In this document: one piece after another, positions 5,479 through 8,964 of the stretch
Numbering within the stretch: the first letter of the stretch is position 1
How the letters are laid out: each line of letters opens with the position of its first letter
Source: an uncultured Bacilli bacterium
GTDB taxonomy: Bacteria; Bacillota_I; Bacilli_A; RF39; UBA660
Length of the DNA: 8,964 nt
Assembly (NCBI GenBank): GCA_947628445.1
Contig: CANQZX010000047.1
Span: 1 to 8,964 of the forward strand
Direction of reading: 5' to 3'
Program-made: the position numbers and the translations under genes
The notes under the pieces: model-generated
What the model was told of the DNA's origin: nothing
What the model saw: only the letters and a program-made list of their open reading frames with translations
Database searches by the model: none

Positions 5479-7701
5479 ATGGCAAAAAAGAAAAAAACAA
5501 AAGAAACCAAAAATCCGGGTTTAAATGTTGAATTAACGGGTTTAATTTTAATTTTAATAGGCATAATTGGCCTGGGATTCGGCTTTATTGGTTCCCTTAT
5601 TAAAAAATTTGCCATGTTTTTAGCCGGAACTTGGTGGTTAGTTATCCTTTTAAGCTTAATTGTTTTAGGTTTTTATATGCTTGCCAAAAGAAAAATGCCC
5701 AAGTTTAGTAATCCACGCTTAATTGGTTTATATATTGCCTTTTTAGTTTTATTAATTTTTAGCCATCGCGAGTTTTTAAATCTTAATAACCGCGCCGATA
5801 TTTTAAAAGAAACTTATGCCAATTATATGGAACGAATGAGTTCAATTCCCGACCAAAGTGCTTTAAATACTAATGGCACAACCTCCATTGTTATTGGAGG
5901 CGGTTTTATTGGCGCCGTAAGTATTTACTTATTAGCATCTCTTTTTGGCAAAACGGGAACCTCTATTGTTTTAGTAATTGCTTTAATTTTTAGTATTATT
6001 TTAAGTTTTGATCTTACGCTATCAGAATTGCTAGAGAAATTAACTGCGCCCTTTCGAAAAAAACAACCCAAGCCAACTAGTGAGACCAAAGATGATGATG
6101 TCATTATTAGTGATGCCACCAGTATAATGCCGACAGTAAAAGAAGTGCCGAAAGTTGATAAAGTGGTTATTACGAGTATCGATGATTTAAAACAAAAACC
6201 GGTAGCGCAAGAATCTTTAGCGCCGAAAAAAGAGGCCTTGGTTGACGATGGTTCTTACCGGTTGCCAAGATTTGAAGAAATCTTTGATCCTATTAAACAA
6301 AAGAAAATTAATTCGACTGACTTTACGCGAAGTAATAAAGAAATATTGGAACGCGTATTAAATGATTTTGGCATTGAAGGCGCGAAAGTTGTCCAAATCC
6401 ATATTGGACCGGCTGTAACCCAATATGAATTAACTGTCCCAAGTGGCACGAAAGTCAATCGAATCGTTAATATTCATAAAGAAATTGCCTTGGCTCTTGC
6501 TTCCAAAGATGTTATTATTCAAGCCCCAATCCCAGGCAAAAATACGATTGGGATTGAAATCCCTAATCCGACAATTGCTAGTGTCACCTTACGGGAGGTT
6601 TTGGAAAGTCCCGAAAACTTAAACTCTAATGCGGCTATTTGTGCGGCTTTAGGGAAAGATATCATGGGTACCAGTAAAGTTATGGATTTAACAAAAATGC
6701 CTCACCTTTTAGTCGCTGGTTCCACTGGTAGTGGGAAATCTGTTTGTATTAATGGGATAATCGCTTCTATTTTAATGCGCTATAAACCAAGTGAGGTTAA
6801 ATTAGTCTTAATTGACCCGAAAAAAGTAGAACTTACCAACTATAATGGTATTCCCCACCTTTTGTGTCCTGTGGTAAGTGATCCGAAAAAAGCGAGTCTT
6901 ACTTTACAAAGAGTCGTTAAAGAAATGGATGATCGGTTTCAATTATTTAGTGATAAAGAGGTTAAAAATATTGCCGGTTATAATGCTTTAATTGATAAAG
7001 AAAATAAGAAAAATCCGGGTAAAAACTTAGCCCATATGCCTTATATTGTGGCAATAATCGATGAACTTGCGGATTTAATGTTAGTTGCCTCTAAAGAGGT
7101 CGAAGATTCTATTACGCGGATTACGCAACTAGCCAGAGCGGCTGGTATCCATTTAATTGTTGCCACCCAAAGGCCATCGACGGATGTTATCACTGGCTTA
7201 ATTAAAAATAATATTCCTTCCCGAATTTCATTTGCCGTTTCTAGTCAAATTGATTCCCGGACCATCCTAGATCAAAGTGGTGCCGAAAAATTATTAGGTC
7301 GCGGCGATATGCTATATTTCCCAATGGGTGAAAGTTCCCCTACGCGGGTTCAAGGCTGTTTTATTAATGATGATGAAATTAAACGCTTAATTGACTATTG
7401 TAAAAAACAAGCAACCGTCAATTACGATGAAGAATTTGTCAATGTCAGTCAAAATAGTTCATCTGGTAGCAGTAATTCCTTTGCCGATGAAGACGACGAA
7501 GCCTATAACGATGTAGTTGATTTTGCGATTGCGACAGGTAAAATAAGTGCTTCTTTAATTCAACGACGTTTCCGTTTTGGTTATAACCGGGCGGCCCGGA
7601 TGATGGATTTACTTGAGTCCCGCGGCATTGTTGGACCGCAAAATGGATCTAAACCGCGTGAAGTTCTTGTCAAGTTAGAGGAAAATAATCCCGAAGAATA
7701 A
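5479..7701 (+). CDS. ftsK: DNA translocase FtsK/SpoIIIE
   Basis: 740 residues, a normal length for the Bacillota form. The N-terminal region (about 18-180) has four or five membrane helices that place the protein at the division septum. A polar linker (about 190-265) follows, then the alpha domain (about 270-380) and the RecA-like motor. The motor holds Walker A GSTGSGKS (414-421), Walker B IIDELADLM (526-534, with D528/E529) and the conserved RAAGIHLIVATQRPSTDVI segment. The C-terminal gamma winged helix (about 672-735, RRFRFGYNRAARMMDLLE) reads the KOPS/SRS polarity sequences. It pumps chromosome ends across the closing septum and, in spore formers, DNA into the forespore. With a cotJ operon next door the SpoIIIE role is likely, but FtsK and SpoIIIE cannot be told apart from sequence alone. 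GGTGAG lies five bases before the ATG. Confidence 0.95.
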   Translation: MAKKKKTKETKNPGLNVELTGLILILIGIIGLGFGFIGSLIKKFAMFLAGTWWLVILLSLIVLGFYMLAKRKMPKFSNPRLIGLYIAFLVLLIFSHREFLNLNNRADILKETYANYMERMSSIPDQSALNTNGTTSIVIGGGFIGAVSIYLLASLFGKTGTSIVLVIALIFSIILSFDLTLSELLEKLTAPFRKKQPKPTSETKDDDVIISDATSIMPTVKEVPKVDKVVITSIDDLKQKPVAQESLAPKKEALVDDGSYRLPRFEEIFDPIKQKKINSTDFTRSNKEILERVLNDFGIEGAKVVQIHIGPAVTQYELTVPSGTKVNRIVNIHKEIALALASKDVIIQAPIPGKNTIGIEIPNPTIASVTLREVLESPENLNSNAAICAALGKDIMGTSKVMDLTKMPHLLVAGSTGSGKSVCINGIIASILMRYKPSEVKLVLIDPKKVELTNYNGIPHLLCPVVSDPKKASLTLQRVVKEMDDRFQLFSDKEVKNIAGYNALIDKENKKNPGKNLAHMPYIVAIIDELADLMLVASKEVEDSITRITQLARAAGIHLIVATQRPSTDVITGLIKNNIPSRISFAVSSQIDSRTILDQSGAEKLLGRGDMLYFPMGESSPTRVQGCFINDDEIKRLIDYCKKQATVNYDEEFVNVSQNSSSGSSNSFADEDDEAYNDVVDFAIATGKISASLIQRRFRFGYNRAARMMDLLESRGIVGPQNGSKPREVLVKLEENNPEE

Positions 7702-7765
7702 AAAAAGATGTTTTAAAAAAGAAAAATCTATGATAATATTAAGATAGAAAGGTGTGTGGCTAAAT

Positions 7766-8344
7766 ATGGCTAATACGAAAACTAGCAGTACTAAAACAAA
7801 ACAAAATACAAATAAAGGATTTAATCAAGACAAGATGAACAAATTGACTTTAATCTTAAGTGTTATTGTGCTTCTTATTGTCCTTTTGATTTTTTACTTC
7901 TATCGGTGGAATGATGTTAGAAATGCCGAAAGGATTCGGAGTAGTTACTTACTTACCAGTGAAACAGTTTCTCTAGAAATTAAAAATGTGGAAGAAGTAA
8001 GACAAATCTTAAGTGAGGCCCCTACGGAATATTTTGTTTTAATAAGTTACACCAAAAATAATGATACTTACACTTTAGAAAAAGGTTTAAAACCATTAAT
8101 TGATGATTATGCTTTAAGTGATCGCTTCTATTATCTCGATGCAACAGCGATTATGGGCGAAAATGATTATCTTGAACGCTTAAATAACGCCTTTGATACT
8201 AACAAAATTACGAAAGTGCCAACAATATTATATTATCGTGATGGCAAGTTAGCGGAAGTTGTTGTACGCGATGATAATAATCCGATAAATGCTGGCGACT
8301 TTCAAAAACTATTAGATATTTATGAAATTGAAAAGGCCCAATAA
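7766..8344 (+). CDS. Membrane-anchored thioredoxin-fold protein without cysteines
   Basis: 192 residues from the ATG at 7766; an in-frame GTG at 7754 would add four residues but overlaps the AAAGGTG ribosome site, so ATG is preferred. A polar N-terminus (1-25) and one membrane helix (26-46) put the C-terminal domain outside the cell. That domain (about 70-190) has a thioredoxin-like order: strand EYFVLISY, helix, strand RFYYLDAT, then KVPTILYYRDGKL (150-162), which carries the cis-Pro (P152) and GK turn of thioredoxins. There is no cysteine anywhere, so no CxxC redox site; it cannot be a thiol oxidoreductase and is more likely a binding or scaffold protein. It lies 64 bases after ftsK, and no clear promoter or terminator was found between them. 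Confidence 0.7.
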   Translation: MANTKTSSTKTKQNTNKGFNQDKMNKLTLILSVIVLLIVLLIFYFYRWNDVRNAERIRSSYLLTSETVSLEIKNVEEVRQILSEAPTEYFVLISYTKNNDTYTLEKGLKPLIDDYALSDRFYYLDATAIMGENDYLERLNNAFDTNKITKVPTILYYRDGKLAEVVVRDDNNPINAGDFQKLLDIYEIEKAQ

Positions 8345-8354
8345 AGGGCTTTTT
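8332..8354 (+). terminator. Stem-loop at the stop codon of the thioredoxin-fold gene
   Basis: AAAGGCCC (8332-8339) pairs with GGGCTTTT (8346-8353) around AATAAA, which holds the stop codon; one G-T wobble. The T-run is only five long and mostly used in the stem, so termination may be partial, letting some transcription reach trmL 16 bases downstream. Confidence 0.6.
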
Positions 8355-8358
8355 AATT

Positions 8359-8365
8359 GAAGGAG
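8359..8365 (+). promoter_or_regulatory. Ribosome binding site of trmL
   Basis: GAAGGAG ends five bases before the ATG at 8371. It lies directly after the stem-loop of the preceding gene. Confidence 0.75.
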
Positions 8366-8370
8366 AAGTT

Positions 8371-8889
8371 ATGATTAATATTGTGTTATATGAACCCGAA
8401 ATACCCCAAAATACCGGCAATATTATGCGAACCTGCATTGCCACTAATTCCCGGCTCCATTTAATTAAACCCCTCGGTTTTAAAATGGATGAGGCCGCCA
8501 TTAAAAGAAGTGGTGTTAATTATATTAGTAAATGTGATTATCAAATTTACGAAAATTATGAAGATTTTGCGAAGAAAAACCAAGGTACATTTTATTTTTT
8601 AACCCGTTATGGGCATAAACCACACACGGCTTTTGATTATAGCAACGCACAAGAAAACATTTATTTTGTCTTTGGTAAAGAATCCACAGGCATTGATAAA
8701 CTTATTTTAAAACATAATTTAGACCATTGTATGCGCTTACCAATGAGTGCCAATGTTCGGAGTTTAAATCTAGCTAATACGGTAGCTATTGTCGTATATG
8801 AGGCCTTAAGGCAACAAAATTATAATGATTTATTATTTGATGAACCCCATAAGTCCCCTACTTTACTTGAAGATTATCCTGAAGAATAA
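8371..8889 (+). CDS. trmL: tRNA (cytidine/uridine-34 2'-O)-methyltransferase TrmL
   Basis: 172 residues, a typical single-domain SPOUT (trefoil knot) methyltransferase. The N-terminal signature EPEIPQNTGNIMRTC (8-22) is that of TrmL (CspR/YibK). The knot and SAM-binding motifs follow: FGKESTGI (101-108), MRLPM (121-125) and RSLNLANTVAIVVYEALRQ (130-148). The enzyme adds a methyl group from SAM to the ribose of the wobble base in tRNA-Leu isoacceptors, acting as a dimer in the cytoplasm. The C-terminal acidic tail (FDEPHKS...EDYPEE) is slightly longer than the minimum. It lies 26 bases after the thioredoxin-fold gene. The intron end begins four bases after its stop codon, so its own terminator may have been displaced. 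Confidence 0.92.
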   Translation: MINIVLYEPEIPQNTGNIMRTCIATNSRLHLIKPLGFKMDEAAIKRSGVNYISKCDYQIYENYEDFAKKNQGTFYFLTRYGHKPHTAFDYSNAQENIYFVFGKESTGIDKLILKHNLDHCMRLPMSANVRSLNLANTVAIVVYEALRQQNYNDLLFDEPHKSPTLLEDYPEE

Positions 8890-8892
8890 GCA

Positions 8893-8964
8893 ATCGAGTA
8901 GAGAAAACTTTTCAAAATAATTCTTGAATGCTTTTCCCTCTCACACCACCGTACGTACCGTTCG
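8893..8964 (-). mobile_element. 3' end of a group II intron (domain V part, domain VI, 3' splice site), cut by the window edge
   Basis: Read on the minus strand from 8964, GGTACGTACGGTG followed by GTGTGAGAGG is the characteristic 3' strand of group II intron domain V and the joint to domain VI. Domain VI then folds: GGGAAAA (8937-8931) pairs with TTTTCTC (8908-8902, one G-T), with an inner stem TTCAA/TTGAA. The sequence ends CTACTCGAT at 8893, where A at 8899 is seven bases from the end, the usual place of the branch-point adenosine. The rest, including any reverse transcriptase/maturase gene, lies outside. The intron points towards trmL in antisense. Confidence 0.75.

Noticed and set aside
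7707..7740. A promoter between ftsK and the thioredoxin-fold gene using GATAAT at 7732-7737.
   Set aside because: No -35 box at acceptable spacing; in such AT-rich sequence GATAAT alone is not informative.

Overview
The window looks like AT-rich chromosomal DNA from a low-GC, spore-forming Bacillota (Firmicutes), probably an uncultured gut Bacilli or Erysipelotrichia-like lineage. The support is strong A/T bias, AAGGAGG-type ribosome binding sites, intrinsic terminators, a cotJ spore-coat operon and a SpoIIIE/FtsK translocase. Lineage is inference; there is no rRNA or marker alignment. Both ends are cut: a gene start runs off the left end on the minus strand, and the right end stops inside a group II intron.

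Left half, minus strand. Positions 1-34 hold the first codons of an unknown gene. Its promoter spacer contains a (TA)9 microsatellite. Next is a 208-bp element bounded by perfect 16-bp inverted repeats (93-300). Then comes a three-gene operon read from 2666 down to 309: a membrane-anchored, cysteine-paired repeat protein with a glycine-rich C-terminal domain; a small zinc-ribbon membrane protein; and a UPF0316 (YebE-like) membrane protein. A good sigma-A-type promoter (TTGACA-17-TAAAAT) drives it.

Positions 2727-4328 hold a glycosyltransferase (GT39/PMT-like) gene with its own promoter and terminator, bracketed by two exact 32-bp direct repeats. The reading frame is broken exactly at an (AT)8 tract (3552-3567). 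One more AT unit, or two fewer, would restore a single protein of about 480 residues. This resembles a phase-variable gene captured in the OFF state.

Positions 4342-5350 hold a cotJ operon, unusual because CotJA and CotJB lie in one reading frame, followed by the overlapping cotJC (manganese-catalase-like).

Right half, plus strand, divergent from cotJ: ftsK/spoIIIE, a cysteine-free membrane-anchored thioredoxin-fold protein, and trmL (tRNA wobble 2'-O-methyltransferase). Four bases after the trmL stop codon the 3' end of a group II intron begins, in antisense orientation.

The most interesting theme is two AT-dinucleotide microsatellites within 3.5 kb. One sits in a promoter spacer and one in a membrane glycosyltransferase, on either side of a surface-protein operon. 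This suggests a phase-variable surface or glycan locus, still unproven.
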